Assembly (NCBI RefSeq): GCF_014203325.1
Contig: NZ_JACHIV010000001.1
Location: 6,201,501-6,265,500, forward strand
DNA length: 64,000 nucleotides
Origin: Saccharopolyspora gloriosae
GTDB lineage: Bacteria; Actinomycetota; Actinomycetes; Mycobacteriales; Pseudonocardiaceae
Direction: 5' to 3'
Positions 1-8,959 of this stretch are shown here, one piece after another. The position numbers and the translations under genes were made by a program. Under the pieces are notes generated by a model. The model was not told the origin of the DNA. It was given only the letters and a program-made list of their open reading frames with translations, and ran no database searches. Within the stretch, counting starts at the first letter, position 1, and the number at the start of each line of letters is the position of its first letter.

Positions 1-1392
1 TACCGCCGCGGCAAGGCCGCGCCGCTGAAGGCCAACGTCGACGAGGCCGTGCAGCACACCCCGAGCGTCGAGCACGTGCTCGTGGTCAAGCGCACCGCCA
101 CCGACGTGCAGTGGAACGAGCGGGACAAGTGGTGGCACGACGTCGTCGAGCCGCAGTCCGACCAGCACACCCCGGAGGTGTTCGACTCCGAGCACCCGCT
201 GTTCATCCTCTACACCTCCGGCACCACCGGGAGCCCGAAGGGCATCCTGCACACCTCCGGCGGCTACCTCACCCAGGCCGCCTACACGCACCGCAACGTC
301 TTCGACCTGAAGCCGGAGTCGGACGTGTACTGGTGCACCGCCGACATCGGCTGGGTCACCGGGCACACCTACATCGTGTACGGGCCGCTGGCCAACGGGT
401 CGTCGCAGGTCATCTACGAGGGAACGCCGAACAGCCCGCACGAGGGCAGGCACTGGGAGATCGTGCAGAAGTACGGCGTGACGCTGTACTACACGGCGCC
501 GACGACGATCCGCACGTTCATGAAGTGGGGCGCGGAGATCCCGGCGAAGTACGACCTGTCCTCGCTGCGCGTGCTCGGCTCCGTCGGCGAACCGATCAAC
601 CCCGAGGCCTGGATCTGGTACCGGGACAACATCGGCGGCGGCAAGGCCCCGATCGTGGACACCTGGTGGCAGACCGAGACCGGGGCGATCATGATCTCGC
701 CGCTGCCCGGCGTCACCGCGACCAAGCCCGGTTCGGCGCAGGTCGCGCTGCCGGGCATCTCCGCGAAGGTCGTCGACGAGACCGGTGAGGACGTCGGCCC
801 CGGCGGGGGCGGACTGCTGGTCCTGGACAAGCCGTGGCCGGCGATGCTGCGCGGCATCTGGGGCGACGATCAGCGCTTCAAGGACACCTACTGGTCGAAG
901 TTCGCCGACCTCGGGTACTACTTCGCCGGTGACGGCGCGAAGTACGACGAGGACGGCGACGTGTGGCTGCTGGGCCGGGTGGACGACGTCATGAACGTCT
1001 CCGGGCACCGCATCTCCACCACCGAGGTCGAATCGGCGCTGGTGTCGCACCCGACGGTCGCGGAGGCCGCGGTCGTCGGCGCGAGCGACCCGACCACCGG
1101 GCAGGGCATCGTCGCGTTCGTGATCCTGCGCGGCAACGCCGCCGACGGCTCGGGCGGGGAGGCGGCGCTGAAGGCGCTGCGCGACCACGTGTCGCACGAG
1201 ATCGGCCCGATCGCGAAGCCGCGGCAGATCATGGTCGTGCAGGAGCTGCCGAAGACGCGCTCCGGCAAGATCATGCGCAGGCTGCTGCGGGACGTCGCGG
1301 AGAACCGCGAGGTCGGCGACGTCTCGACGCTGGCGGACTCCTCGGTCATGGACCTCATCTCGAAGGGCCTGAACAAGTCCTCCGACGAGTGA
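1..1392 (+). CDS. acs: Acetyl-coenzyme A synthetase, 5' end outside window
   Basis: Activates acetate to acetyl-CoA through acetyl-adenylate, in the cytosol. The frame is open from base 1, so the N-terminus (about 200 residues compared with full-length Acs) lies upstream of the window. Visible family motifs are the AMP-binding loop YTSGTTGSPKG (bases 211-243), the WWQTETG motif (664-684), and the C-terminal PKTRSGK motif (1249-1269), whose lysine is the catalytic and acetylation-regulated residue in Acs enzymes. It is followed by a strong hairpin terminator, then nhaA. The position matches Rv3667 at the start of the conserved block. The family call is secure; only the start is missing. Confidence 0.96.
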   Translation, partial: YRRGKAAPLKANVDEAVQHTPSVEHVLVVKRTATDVQWNERDKWWHDVVEPQSDQHTPEVFDSEHPLFILYTSGTTGSPKGILHTSGGYLTQAAYTHRNVFDLKPESDVYWCTADIGWVTGHTYIVYGPLANGSSQVIYEGTPNSPHEGRHWEIVQKYGVTLYYTAPTTIRTFMKWGAEIPAKYDLSSLRVLGSVGEPINPEAWIWYRDNIGGGKAPIVDTWWQTETGAIMISPLPGVTATKPGSAQVALPGISAKVVDETGEDVGPGGGGLLVLDKPWPAMLRGIWGDDQRFKDTYWSKFADLGYYFAGDGAKYDEDGDVWLLGRVDDVMNVSGHRISTTEVESALVSHPTVAEAAVVGASDPTTGQGIVAFVILRGNAADGSGGEAALKALRDHVSHEIGPIAKPRQIMVVQELPKTRSGKIMRRLLRDVAENREVGDVSTLADSSVMDLISKGLNKSSDE

Positions 1393-1406
1393 CATCGCAC
1401 CGCGCT

Positions 1407-1444
1407 GAGAAGGCCCGGTCTCCTGCGCGGGACCGGGCCTTCTC
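1407..1444 (+). terminator. Hairpin terminator after acs
   Basis: A perfect 14-bp stem (1407-1420 with 1431-1444) and 10-nt loop begin 14 bases after the acs stop. There is no long T-run, which is common for high-GC actinomycete terminators. Confidence 0.75.
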
Positions 1445-1587
1445 GCGCGCGTCGCCGCCTCCCCGTGAAGCATCGAGATGTTCGACACGGCGGTGGGCCG
1501 CGCCGTGGCTGTTAGGGTCGCTCGCAGGGTGTGCCGGGAAGTCTGGTCGGCGAGGCGTCAACGTGCTCGCGACCGGAAGGCTTACCG

Positions 1588-2805
1588 ATGACCGAACCCG
1601 AATCCGAATCCGCCCCCGACGGCGCGCGCTCCAAGGTCTTCGACTTCGCCGAGTACCTGCGCACCGAAACCGTCGGCGGCATGGTCCTGCTGGTCGCGAC
1701 GGCCCTCGCGCTGATCGCGGCGAACTCCCCGGTCAGCGGCCTCTACGAAGGCGTGCGGGACTTCTCCGTCGGACCGCACGCGCTGCACCTCGACCTCACC
1801 GTCGGCGAATGGGTCAAGGACGGGCTGCTGGCGATCTTCTTCTTCGTCGCCGGGCTGGAGCTCAAGCGGGAACTCGTCGTCGGGGAACTCGCCGACCGCA
1901 AGACCGCGACGCTGCCCGTGCTGGCCGCGTTCGGCGGCATGGTCGTGCCCGCCGCGATGGCCTTCGCCATCGGGTACGGCGCCCCGGGCGCCGGCCAGGC
2001 GTGGGCGATCCCGGTGGCGACCGACATCGCGTTCGCGCTGGGCGTGCTGTCGCTGACCGGATCGGGGATGCCGACCGCGGCACGGGTGTTCCTGCTCAGC
2101 CTCGCCGTCGTCGACGACCTCGGCGCCATCATCGTCATCGCCGTGCTGTTCACCGACGGGCTGAGCGTGCTCGCGCTGCTCGCGGCGGTCGTGCTCTGCG
2201 CCGCCTACTGGTTCGCGCAGCGCAAGCGGATCACCACCCCGTACCTCTACCTGCCGCTGGCGCTGGCCACCTGGGTCGCGGTGCACAGCAGCGGCATCCA
2301 CGCCACCATCGCCGGGGTCGCGCTCGGGCTGCTGACCAGGGTGCGGACCGATCCGGACGAGACCGCCTCGCCGTCGATGCGGCTCGAACACCGGCTGCAG
2401 CCCTGGTCGGCCGGGCTGATCGTGCCGGTGTTCGCGTTCTTCGCCGCCGGGGTGCCGGTGAACGGCGAAGCGCTCGGCGCGCTGTTCCACGACCGCATCC
2501 CGATCGCCGTGATGGCCGGGTTGTTCTTCGGCAAGTTCCTCGGCATCTTCGGCACCTCCTACCTGGCGGTGAAGCTCGGGCTCGGTTCGCGGCCCGCCGG
2601 AGTCACCTGGCGGGACCTGTCGGCGCTGGCGATGCTCGGCGGCGTCGGCTTCACCGTGAGCCTGCTCATCGCCGAGCTGTCACTGGCCGGGGACGCGGCC
2701 GAGCGGGCCAAGACGGCGGTGCTCATCGCCTCCGCGCTCGCCTCGCTCGTCGCCTCCGCGATGCTGCTGCGGCGCGGTCGGCGGGCCGCCCGTGAGCGGA
2801 ACTGA
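1588..2805 (+). CDS. nhaA: Na+/H+ antiporter NhaA
   Basis: Membrane antiporter exchanging cytoplasmic Na+ for external H+, for pH and sodium homeostasis. The protein has 405 residues with about 12 hydrophobic segments. Hallmarks are FFFVAGLELKREL near the N-terminus, ATDIAFALGVLSL, and the ion-binding VVDDLGAI, whose paired aspartates correspond to the essential pair in Escherichia coli NhaA. I chose the ATG at 1588 because GGAAGG lies 7 bases upstream; an open frame extends back to 1531 but lacks a ribosome site. It is followed after 72 bp by the holin-like gene on the same strand. The family is certain; ion preference is inferred from it. Confidence 0.96.
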   Translation: MTEPESESAPDGARSKVFDFAEYLRTETVGGMVLLVATALALIAANSPVSGLYEGVRDFSVGPHALHLDLTVGEWVKDGLLAIFFFVAGLELKRELVVGELADRKTATLPVLAAFGGMVVPAAMAFAIGYGAPGAGQAWAIPVATDIAFALGVLSLTGSGMPTAARVFLLSLAVVDDLGAIIVIAVLFTDGLSVLALLAAVVLCAAYWFAQRKRITTPYLYLPLALATWVAVHSSGIHATIAGVALGLLTRVRTDPDETASPSMRLEHRLQPWSAGLIVPVFAFFAAGVPVNGEALGALFHDRIPIAVMAGLFFGKFLGIFGTSYLAVKLGLGSRPAGVTWRDLSALAMLGGVGFTVSLLIAELSLAGDAAERAKTAVLIASALASLVASAMLLRRGRRAARERN

Positions 2806-2877
2806 GCGGTCTCGGAGATCACTCACCGATAACACCCGAGGAGTCTCACTCGGTCACCGTTCGGGGGGCGTGGCACG

Positions 2878-3390
2878 ATGGCGGGCGTGAACAGCGCCCA
2901 GAAGAACCAGCAAGGCAGCAGCGACGGCGCAGCCTGGTCGGCCGTCACGTCCCTCCCGCTGTCCGAAGAGGGCACTGGCGCGGGCAGCGAGCAGTCGATC
3001 GGCGCCCTCGTGCGCGACGCGACCGCGCACCTGTCGACGCTGGTCCGCGCGGAGATCGAACTGGCGAAGGCCGAAGTCACCGGTGAGGTCAAGAAGGGCG
3101 TCAAAGGCAGCGTCTTCTTCGTCCTCGCGCTGGCCGTGCTCGGCTTCAGCATGTTCTTCCTCTTCTTCACGCTCGCCGAAGGCCTCAACGCGCTCGGCAT
3201 CTGGCGCTGGGCCTCCTTCGGGATCGTGTTCCTGCTGATGCTGCTCGTGGCCGGTCTGTTCGGACTGCTCGGCTACCTGCGAGTGCGCAAGATCCGAGCG
3301 CCGAAGCGCACCATCGCGACGCTCAAGGACACCAAGCAGCTCACCAAGCGCCGCGGGCAGGACTCGGCCCACGAGGCCATCACGAGCTAG
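2878..3390 (+). CDS. Holin-3_6-like (DUF1469) membrane protein
   Basis: A 170-residue protein with a polar N-terminus, an amphipathic stretch around residues 45-75 (VRDATAHLSTLVRAEIELAK) and two transmembrane helices at about 80-102 and 108-135. This is the actinobacterial family labelled phage holin 3_6. It is a chromosomal envelope protein of unknown role, not evidence of a prophage. It occupies the position of Rv3669, between acs/nhaA and marP. A G-rich ribosome site precedes ATG 2878; GTG 2887 is an alternative start. Confidence 0.85.
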   Translation: MAGVNSAQKNQQGSSDGAAWSAVTSLPLSEEGTGAGSEQSIGALVRDATAHLSTLVRAEIELAKAEVTGEVKKGVKGSVFFVLALAVLGFSMFFLFFTLAEGLNALGIWRWASFGIVFLLMLLVAGLFGLLGYLRVRKIRAPKRTIATLKDTKQLTKRRGQDSAHEAITS

Positions 3391-3434
3391 CGCGAACCGG
3401 GACGTCCCGCGCGGACGTCGAAGGGATCGACGCC

Positions 3435-3474
3435 AAGGCCAGGTGCACCCGGTGCGAACCGGGTCCCTGGCCTT
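3435..3474. terminator. Two-tier hairpin between convergent genes
   Basis: Outer stem 3435-3443/3466-3474 (9 bp) encloses inner stem 3447-3453/3458-3464 (7 bp). It lies between the 3' ends of the holin-like gene and marP, so it could serve both strands. Confidence 0.7.
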
Positions 3475-3511
3475 TCACGCGTCCGCGGCGCGGAGTTCCG
3501 CGGCGAACGCC

Positions 3512-4696
3512 TCAGCCGGTGCACTCGCCGGTGGGGACCGGCGTCGTCAGCGACGAGGCCTCCGCGACCTCGTCGGACACCTCGTCCGCGGTCAGCGCGA
3601 AACCCGTCTCCGGGTCGTCCACGGCGGCGCCGAACACGACGCCCACCACATCGCCCTCCGGGTCGATCAGCGGACCGCCCGAGTTCCCGCTCTGCACCTT
3701 GCCGCGCACCGTGTAGACGTCCCGCACCACGGTGTTCGCGTCGTAGATGTCCGGGCCGCGCAGGTTGATGCGCTGGCGCAACCGGCCCGCGGACGCCGTG
3801 TACGGGCCGTCCAGCGGGTAGCCAAGCGCGATCACGCTGGCGCCGGGCGGCACCTCCGCCCGGTCCAGCGGCATCGCGTCCGCGTCCAGGTCCGGTACCG
3901 CCAGCACCGCCAGGTCGGTCGCCGGATCGAACATCACCACGTCCGCGGAGAACTCACCGCGGCCCACCTCGATCGCCACCCGATCCGTGCCGGCCACCAC
4001 GTGGGCGTTCGTCATCACCCGGTTCGGGGCCACGACGAAGCCGGTGCCCTCCAGCGCCCGCGCGCACGAGGCCGCGCGGCCCCGCACCTTCACCACGCTC
4101 GTCTGGGCGTTGCGCACCACGTCACTGGCGGCCAGCGCCTGGTCCGGCGGGTCGATCGCGGCCACCGGAGTCTTCGAGAACGGCTCCAGCGCGTCCGGGA
4201 ACCCGCTCACGCCGAGCATCCGGCGCAGGTCGTCCGGCAACGACTTCACCGCCGGGGGCATGACCGAGTCCACCTGGCTGAGCACCTGCGACCGGGTGAT
4301 CGCCGACGCCAGTCCCGGCATCGCCGTGGCCGAGGTGAACGGCAGCGCCACCAGCCAGGCGACCACGAACACGGCCACGCACTGCAGCACCGCACCCAGC
4401 ACGTTGTCCACGCCGGTCAACTTCGGCGAGGTGATCCGGTCCCGCAGCTCCCGGCCCGCCCACATGCCGAAGGTCTCGCCGAACGCCACCAGCAGCACGA
4501 CGATGCCCACGCCGAAACCGATCCGGGCCGGTTGGCTGTCCAAGCGCTCCAGCAGCAGCGGCGCCACCCGCAGCCCCACGATCGCGCCGACGAACACCCC
4601 GAGGAACGAGAACAACGCGGTGACCAGGCCGTTGCGCGCACCGGACACGGCGGCCAGCAGCGCCAGCGCCACCACCAGCAGATCGACCCAGTTCAC
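3512..4696 (-). CDS. marP: Membrane-anchored periplasmic serine protease MarP
   Basis: An N-terminal CvpA-like domain with four hydrophobic segments (residues 1-120) is followed by a chymotrypsin-fold protease domain. The catalytic triad is readable as His232 (MTNAHVV), Asp261 (ATDLAVL) and Ser339 (SGNSGGPL), with the same spacing as M. tuberculosis MarP. Cys211 and Cys392 match the cysteines that form its activity-tuning disulfide. In mycobacteria MarP maintains cytoplasmic pH in acid by processing a peptidoglycan hydrolase, so it acts outside the membrane. It is the last gene of the minus-strand run nth-tlpA-NUDIX-marP, 56 bp after the NUDIX stop. Confidence 0.95.
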   Translation of the reverse strand: MNWVDLLVVALALLAAVSGARNGLVTALFSFLGVFVGAIVGLRVAPLLLERLDSQPARIGFGVGIVVLLVAFGETFGMWAGRELRDRITSPKLTGVDNVLGAVLQCVAVFVVAWLVALPFTSATAMPGLASAITRSQVLSQVDSVMPPAVKSLPDDLRRMLGVSGFPDALEPFSKTPVAAIDPPDQALAASDVVRNAQTSVVKVRGRAASCARALEGTGFVVAPNRVMTNAHVVAGTDRVAIEVGRGEFSADVVMFDPATDLAVLAVPDLDADAMPLDRAEVPPGASVIALGYPLDGPYTASAGRLRQRINLRGPDIYDANTVVRDVYTVRGKVQSGNSGGPLIDPEGDVVGVVFGAAVDDPETGFALTADEVSDEVAEASSLTTPVPTGECTG

Positions 4697-4752
4697 CGAA
4701 CACCCTTCCTCCGCGTCCCGCCCCCTACCGGCACGACCCGATCAGCTCACCA

Positions 4753-5448
4753 TCACCGGTCGAAGCCGACGTCGGCAGCCTCCTCCGCGGCCCGCCACGC
4801 CTCGTCCAACTCCAGCATCTCGGCACCCTCCCAGCTCTCGGACCAGCCCCCGAGGTCGAGCACGCCGGACAGCAACGCGCCGGTGAACCCCCAGACCAGC
4901 ATCCCCGGCACGAGGAAGGCGGGCCCCCGCCGCCCGTCCCGCAGCCCCACCAGGACCCGGTTCGCCGGATCCGCGAGCCACGACAGCGGCACCCGCGCCA
5001 CCGCTCGAGTCTCCCCGAGGTCGACCGGGGCCACCGGAGACGGTTCCCGCCAATGCGCGAGCACCGGTGTCACCCGGAAACCGCTGTGCGGAACGTGCAG
5101 CTCCGGCAGCGTCGCCAGCGGCCGGATGCCCTCGGGCAGCACGCCGACCTCTTCCTGCGCCTCGCGCAGGGCCGCGTCGACCGGGCCCGCGTCGGTGTCG
5201 TCGATCGAACCGCCCGGGAAGGCGACCTGGCCGGGGTGCGAGCTGAGCCCGTCCGCGCGGCGCAGCAGCAGCACGTCCGGGCCGTCCGCGTGCTCGCCGA
5301 ACAGGATCAGGACCGCCGCCGGGCGGGCGCTGCGCGGCGGCCGGAGCCGCGGCCAGCCGAAGTGCCCCTGGTCGATGTCGACGCTGCGCCGGACCAGCGG
5401 GCGCAGCCACTCCGGCGCGTCCGCTCCGTCGACCACGCGGTCCGTCAC
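4753..5448 (-). CDS. NUDIX hydrolase, CoA pyrophosphatase type
   Basis: A 231-residue protein. The segment SSHPGQVAFPGG just before the NUDIX box is the signature of the CoA-diphosphatase subgroup (UPF0035/NudL type), which cleaves CoA to phosphopantetheine and 3',5'-ADP. The NUDIX box follows at about residues 80-103, with ALREAQEEVGV providing the metal-binding glutamates. The GTG start overlaps the stop of the TlpA-like gene by 4 bp (GTGA), indicating translational coupling. Ortholog position: Rv3672c. The substrate is inferred from the subgroup motif. Confidence 0.88.
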   Translation of the reverse strand: MTDRVVDGADAPEWLRPLVRRSVDIDQGHFGWPRLRPPRSARPAAVLILFGEHADGPDVLLLRRADGLSSHPGQVAFPGGSIDDTDAGPVDAALREAQEEVGVLPEGIRPLATLPELHVPHSGFRVTPVLAHWREPSPVAPVDLGETRAVARVPLSWLADPANRVLVGLRDGRRGPAFLVPGMLVWGFTGALLSGVLDLGGWSESWEGAEMLELDEAWRAAEEAADVGFDR

Positions 5449-6098
5449 GACCGGCCTCCCAAGGTGCGGCGGACGGCGGCGTCCACCGCGTCCGCGGACT
5501 CGAACACCTCCGGCGGATCGATCCGCCGGACCTCACCGCCCGCGGTGATCACGAAGCTCGCGGGCAGCACGTTCGGCACCCGCAGCGCCGACCGCACCGA
5601 CCCGTCCGCGTCGTGCACGGCGGGGAACCGCGCACCGAGGTCGCGCAGCAGCTCCAGGCCGCCCGCCTCGTCGCTCTGCACCTGCACGCCCAGCACCGGG
5701 ATCGAGCCGGGGCGTTCGGCGTAGGACTGCAGCGCGGGCAGCTCGGTGCGGCACGGGCCGCACCAGGTCGCCCACACGTTGACCAGCGCGGGCCGTCCCG
5801 CTAGGGCGGCGCCGACGTCCACCGGGCGGCCGTCGGCGAGGCAGGTGCCGGTCGTCCCGGCCAGCTCCGCGGGACCGCCGGGCCGCGGCGGCGGGCAGGG
5901 TTCGAGCCCGGCGCGCAGCGCCGGATCGACCGGCGGCGCCGCGCGCTGCTCCGACCCCGGCGGGCTCCCGGCCTGCCCGCCGCCGTCGCCGGACCCGCCC
6001 GGCCACAGGGCGACCACGGCCAGGCCCGCCAGCACCAGCACGACGACCGTCCACTGGATCTCGCGGCGGAACTCGCGCAGACCCCGCCACCGGCTCAC
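5445..6098 (-). CDS. TlpA-like membrane-anchored thioredoxin
   Basis: A 217-residue protein with one N-terminal transmembrane helix (about 16-32), a Pro/Gly-rich linker and a thioredoxin fold carrying the redox motif WCGPC (Cys113, Cys116). It probably reduces or isomerises disulfides on the outer face of the membrane. GTG 6098 overlaps the nth stop by 4 bp and its own stop overlaps the next start by 4 bp, so nth, this gene and the NUDIX gene are tightly coupled. The equivalent gene in M. tuberculosis is Rv3673c. Being next to marP, whose activity depends on a disulfide, makes a functional link plausible but unproven. Confidence 0.9.
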   Translation of the reverse strand: MSRWRGLREFRREIQWTVVVLVLAGLAVVALWPGGSGDGGGQAGSPPGSEQRAAPPVDPALRAGLEPCPPPRPGGPAELAGTTGTCLADGRPVDVGAALAGRPALVNVWATWCGPCRTELPALQSYAERPGSIPVLGVQVQSDEAGGLELLRDLGARFPAVHDADGSVRSALRVPNVLPASFVITAGGEVRRIDPPEVFESADAVDAAVRRTLGGRS

Positions 6099-7087
6099 GC
6101 GTCCGGCTCCTTCGCCGCGGCCTGCTCGACGGTCTTCTCGTCCAGCTCGTCGGCGACCCCGGCCAGCTCCAGCAGCCGCGGCGCCTCCGGGCCGCGGACC
6201 AGCTTCGCCGCGGCCTGCGGCTCCTCGGGGCCCGCGCCGAACGCCGGGCAGTCCTTCGCCAGCAGGCACGCGCCGCACGCCGGCTTGCGCGCGTGGCACA
6301 CGCGGCGCCCGTGGAAGATCACGTAGTGCGAGAGCATCGTCCACTCCTTGCGGGGGATCAGCTCGCCGATCGCGTGCTCGACCTTGACCGGGTCCTCCTC
6401 CGCCGTCCAGCCCCAGCGGCGCACCAACCGGCCGAAGTGCGTGTCGACCGTGATGCCGGGGACGTCGAAGGCGTTGCCGAGGATCACGTTGGCGGTCTTG
6501 CGGCCGATGCCCGGCAGCTTCACCAGGTCCGCCAGTCGCGGCGGCACCTGCCCGTCGTGCTTTTCCACGAGCGCGGCGCCCAAGCCCATCAGGGAGTTCG
6601 CCTTGTTCCGGTAGAAGCCGGTGGAGCGGATCAGCTCCTCCAGCTCGGTCCGGTCGGCGCCCGCGTAGTCGGCGGCCTCCGGGTAGCGCGCGAACAGGGC
6701 GGGGGTGACCTGGTTGACCCGCTTGTCCGTGCACTGCGCGGACAGGATGGTGGCCACGGCCAGTTGCAGCGGGTCACCGAAGTCGAGCTCGCAGTGCGCG
6801 TCCGGATAGGCTTCGGCGAGGGTGCGGACCATGCGCCGCGCCCGCCGGACGAGCCCGGTGCGCGTCTGCTCGCGGGACGTGGCGCGACGGGCCGCGGGCT
6901 TCGCCCGAGCGGGTGCAGCGGAGCGCCCCTGCGCCTCCCCGCCGGTCGTCTTCGCTGGTCGCGAACGCGAAGAGCCAGCGGAACCCGTCTCGGCGGCGGC
7001 GGATCGGGTGGGCGCCGACCGGCCCGCCGAGGGCTGATGTGAGGATGATCGACCAGGCTGAGAACTGTCGTGGGCTGGCTCCGGCAC
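6095..7087 (-). CDS. nth: Endonuclease III (DNA glycosylase/AP lyase)
   Basis: Excises oxidised pyrimidines and cleaves at the abasic site. The helix-hairpin-helix is [17 protein letters not shown], with the catalytic lysine followed by [11 protein letters not shown] carrying the catalytic aspartate. The C-terminal 4Fe-4S ligands have the classic C-x6-C-x2-C-x5-C spacing ([17 protein letters not shown]). The conserved core starts about 75 residues after the start given here, and the extra N-terminus is Ser/Ala/Arg-rich. The start is uncertain: GTG 7087 is chosen, TTG 7141 is possible, and an internal start would give the usual length of about 245 residues. Confidence 0.93.
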   Translation of the reverse strand: MPEPAHDSSQPGRSSSHQPSAGRSAPTRSAAAETGSAGSSRSRPAKTTGGEAQGRSAAPARAKPAARRATSREQTRTGLVRRARRMVRTLAEAYPDAHCELDFGDPLQLAVATILSAQCTDKRVNQVTPALFARYPEAADYAGADRTELEELIRSTGFYRNKANSLMGLGAALVEKHDGQVPPRLADLVKLPGIGRKTANVILGNAFDVPGITVDTHFGRLVRRWGWTAEEDPVKVEHAIGELIPRKEWTMLSHYVIFHGRRVCHARKPACGACLLAKDCPAFGAGPEEPQAAAKLVRGPEAPRLLELAGVADELDEKTVEQAAAKEPDA

Positions 7088-7192
7088 TCCACCAGAGTAC
7101 GGACCACGGCGACACCCGAACCCGACCCCATCGACGGGCAACCCACCCCCGGTTGCGTCCGTCTCGAAGGCATGAGCGAGGATTCAAGCATC

Positions 7193-7447
7193 ATGACTGC
7201 CTGGTTCGTTATCGTCGTTCCGCTAGTGATCATGTTCTTCACGCTCTTCATGGAGCGCGTGGAGGCACGCCTGCGGCACGTCGCGGTGCAAGAGAACGAG
7301 GTTGAAGAGCTGCTGGAGAACGCCCGGCCGGACGAGGTCCGGGCGCTGTTCCGGCAGGGAATTGGACGTGCGCTGGAGCTGTTCCAGCTACGCAGGGTGG
7401 GACGCGCCGGCAAGCTGCGAACTCGCCGTTCCCGCGACCAGTCTTAA
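7193..7447 (+). CDS. Small single-helix membrane protein (Rv3675-like position)
   Basis: An 84-residue protein with one N-terminal hydrophobic helix (AWFVIVVPLVIMFFTLFM) and a charged cytoplasmic tail ending in an Arg-rich stretch. ATG 7193 is preceded by GAGGA 10 bases upstream; ATG 7172 in the same frame has a ribosome site that is too close. The gene lies between nth (divergent) and crp, where M. tuberculosis carries the membrane protein Rv3675. Function unknown. Confidence 0.75.
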   Translation: MTAWFVIVVPLVIMFFTLFMERVEARLRHVAVQENEVEELLENARPDEVRALFRQGIGRALELFQLRRVGRAGKLRTRRSRDQS

Positions 7448-7540
7448 ACTCAACTGGTAGTGATCGGCGGCACAGTCCGGCGCCCGTGCACGCGGGTGCC
7501 GCTTCGAACGAGCCGCCGCGTCTCAACATGGAGGGACGAG

Positions 7541-8215
7541 GTGGACGAGACTCTTTCCCGCGCCGGAATCTTCCAGGGCGTGGAACCGGCCGCAGCGGAG
7601 GCGCTGACCCAATCGCTGGAACCGTCCGAGTTCCCGCGTGGACACGTGATCTTCGCCGAGGGCGAGCCGGGCGACCGGCTATACATCATCCAGAACGGCA
7701 AGGTCAAGCTCGGGCGCAAGTCCCCGGACGGCCGCGAGAACCTGCTGGCGATCATGGGGCCGTCGGACATGTTCGGCGAGCTGTCCATCTTCGACCCGGG
7801 CCCGCGCACGTCGACGGCCACCACGGTGACCGAGGTGCGCGCGCTGACCATGGACCGCAGCGCGCTGCGGCAGTGGATCGGCACCCGCCCGGAGATCGCC
7901 GAGCAGCTGCTGCGGGTCGTCGCGCGCAGGCTGCGCCGGACCAACGGCATGCTCGCCGACCTGATCTTCACCGACGTTCCCGGTCGCGTCGCCAAGGCGC
8001 TGCTGCAGCTCGCGCAGCGCTTCGGCAGCCAGGAAGCGGGCTTGCTGCGGGTCACCCACGACCTCACGCAGGAAGAGATCGCGCAGTACGTCGGCGCCTC
8101 GCGGGAGACCGTGAACAAGGCGCTGGCCGACTTCGCGCACCGCGGCTGGCTGCGGCTGGAAGGCAAGAGCGTGCTGATCCTCGATCCCGAGCGGTTGGCC
8201 CGCCGCGCACGCTGA
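7541..8215 (+). CDS. crp: cAMP receptor protein family global regulator
   Basis: A 224-residue protein, the same length as M. tuberculosis CRP (Rv3676). The N-terminal cyclic-nucleotide fold contains [16 protein letters not shown] (residues 78-93), whose Glu and Arg contact the cAMP ribose and phosphate. The C-terminal winged helix contains [20 protein letters not shown] (176-195) as recognition region. GTG 7541 is set by GGAGGG 5 bases upstream; the frame stays open further upstream, but that part is not conserved. Expected to bind palindromes of the TGTGA-N6-TCACA type and to control carbon and redox genes. Confidence 0.94.
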   Translation: MDETLSRAGIFQGVEPAAAEALTQSLEPSEFPRGHVIFAEGEPGDRLYIIQNGKVKLGRKSPDGRENLLAIMGPSDMFGELSIFDPGPRTSTATTVTEVRALTMDRSALRQWIGTRPEIAEQLLRVVARRLRRTNGMLADLIFTDVPGRVAKALLQLAQRFGSQEAGLLRVTHDLTQEEIAQYVGASRETVNKALADFAHRGWLRLEGKSVLILDPERLARRAR

Positions 8216-8655
8216 GCCGCCGCACGGCTCGCGCGTCGGCCGGTCACCGACCGGTTCGCCGTAACGCGCGTCGCCTGATGGGTTCGCCTGAGTTCGAACC
8301 CCTCAGTCGGCGCGCGTTTTCGCGTGTCCACGTCCGGTTTCCCACAGGAGGCCCTCCACGGCCGCCACGCACGCGTGGGCGGCCCGTAAGCCCGCTCCCG
8401 CCGCGCGGGCCGCGCAGCGGGCGGCTCAGCGCCCCACGTCCCCTCCGAGCCCGCCGCGGAGGCGGTGCGTCGAGCCGCGGATGCAAGCGACCGGCGTCGG
8501 ACACGCCGAGTGACCACTCATGTAGGGGACGTTGTACCCGGTTTCCGCGGTGCGGCCCGGGGGCACACTGGTGTCACGAGGAACGACGGCGATCGGGAAT
8601 AAATTCACCGGGCTCGTGCAACCCGACCTGAGATCGCAACGTCTTACCTAGAGAA
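8216..8655. other. Gene-free stretch downstream of crp
   Basis: About 440 bases with no convincing coding frame on either strand, only GC-driven open frames without ribosome sites. The segment 8570-8650 is locally less GC-rich and might contain a promoter or small RNA, but no element is certain. Confidence 0.4.
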
Positions 8656-8723
8656 GGACTCGAAGTCCAGCGGCCTCGCTCCCCTGGCGGGAGCCTCCCC
8701 AGCGGGGAGGGCGGCGAAGCCGC
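8656..8723. repeat. Array of four small hairpins
   Basis: Consecutive stem-loops: GGACT-cga-AGTCC (8656-8668), GCTCCC/GGGAGC (8678-8683/8689-8694), CCTCCCC-agc-GGGGAGG (8694-8710) and GCGGC-gaa-GCCGC (8711-8723). The last resembles the accessory hairpin of the dispersed palindromic repeats in this window. May be part of a structured RNA. Confidence 0.55.
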
Positions 8724-8812
8724 ACAACAGCACAGACCACCTCCGGTACCGGGTTCGGGGCCGACGATCGGAGGTCAGGAAAGCGTGGTTGGTCGGGGGA
8801 CGGGCCGCGCAA

Positions 8813-8861
8813 GCGAAAGGACTGGAGCGTCGCGTCGGGGGCGACGCCCCAGTCCTTTCGC
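8813..8861. terminator. Strong terminator-like hairpin upstream of MFS gene
   Basis: A perfect 13-bp stem (8813-8825/8849-8861) containing a second 6-bp stem (8828-8833/8841-8846). It is 600 bases after crp, so it may end an unrecognised small transcript rather than crp itself. Confidence 0.6.
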
Positions 8862-8959
8862 ATGTCGGCAGCCCTCCTGATCGCACGCGCGGTCGTGGCG
8901 ACGGAGAACACCATCAATCGACTTGGTACTCGCGTCCCACCACCCGGATACTGGTACGC

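Noticed and set aside
2878-3390. Holin-family gene as sign of a prophage
   Set aside because: No integrase, lysin or structural phage gene nearby; this holin-3_6 family is a normal chromosomal envelope gene at this position in related genera.
7088-7141. Extended nth start at TTG 7141
   Set aside because: The added residues are not conserved in Nth proteins; even the shorter version used here has a non-conserved N-terminus.
8644-8886. An 80-codon minus-strand ORF ending in LDFESFSR
   Set aside because: It spans the hairpin array and the terminator-like stem and lacks a ribosome site; more likely structured non-coding DNA.
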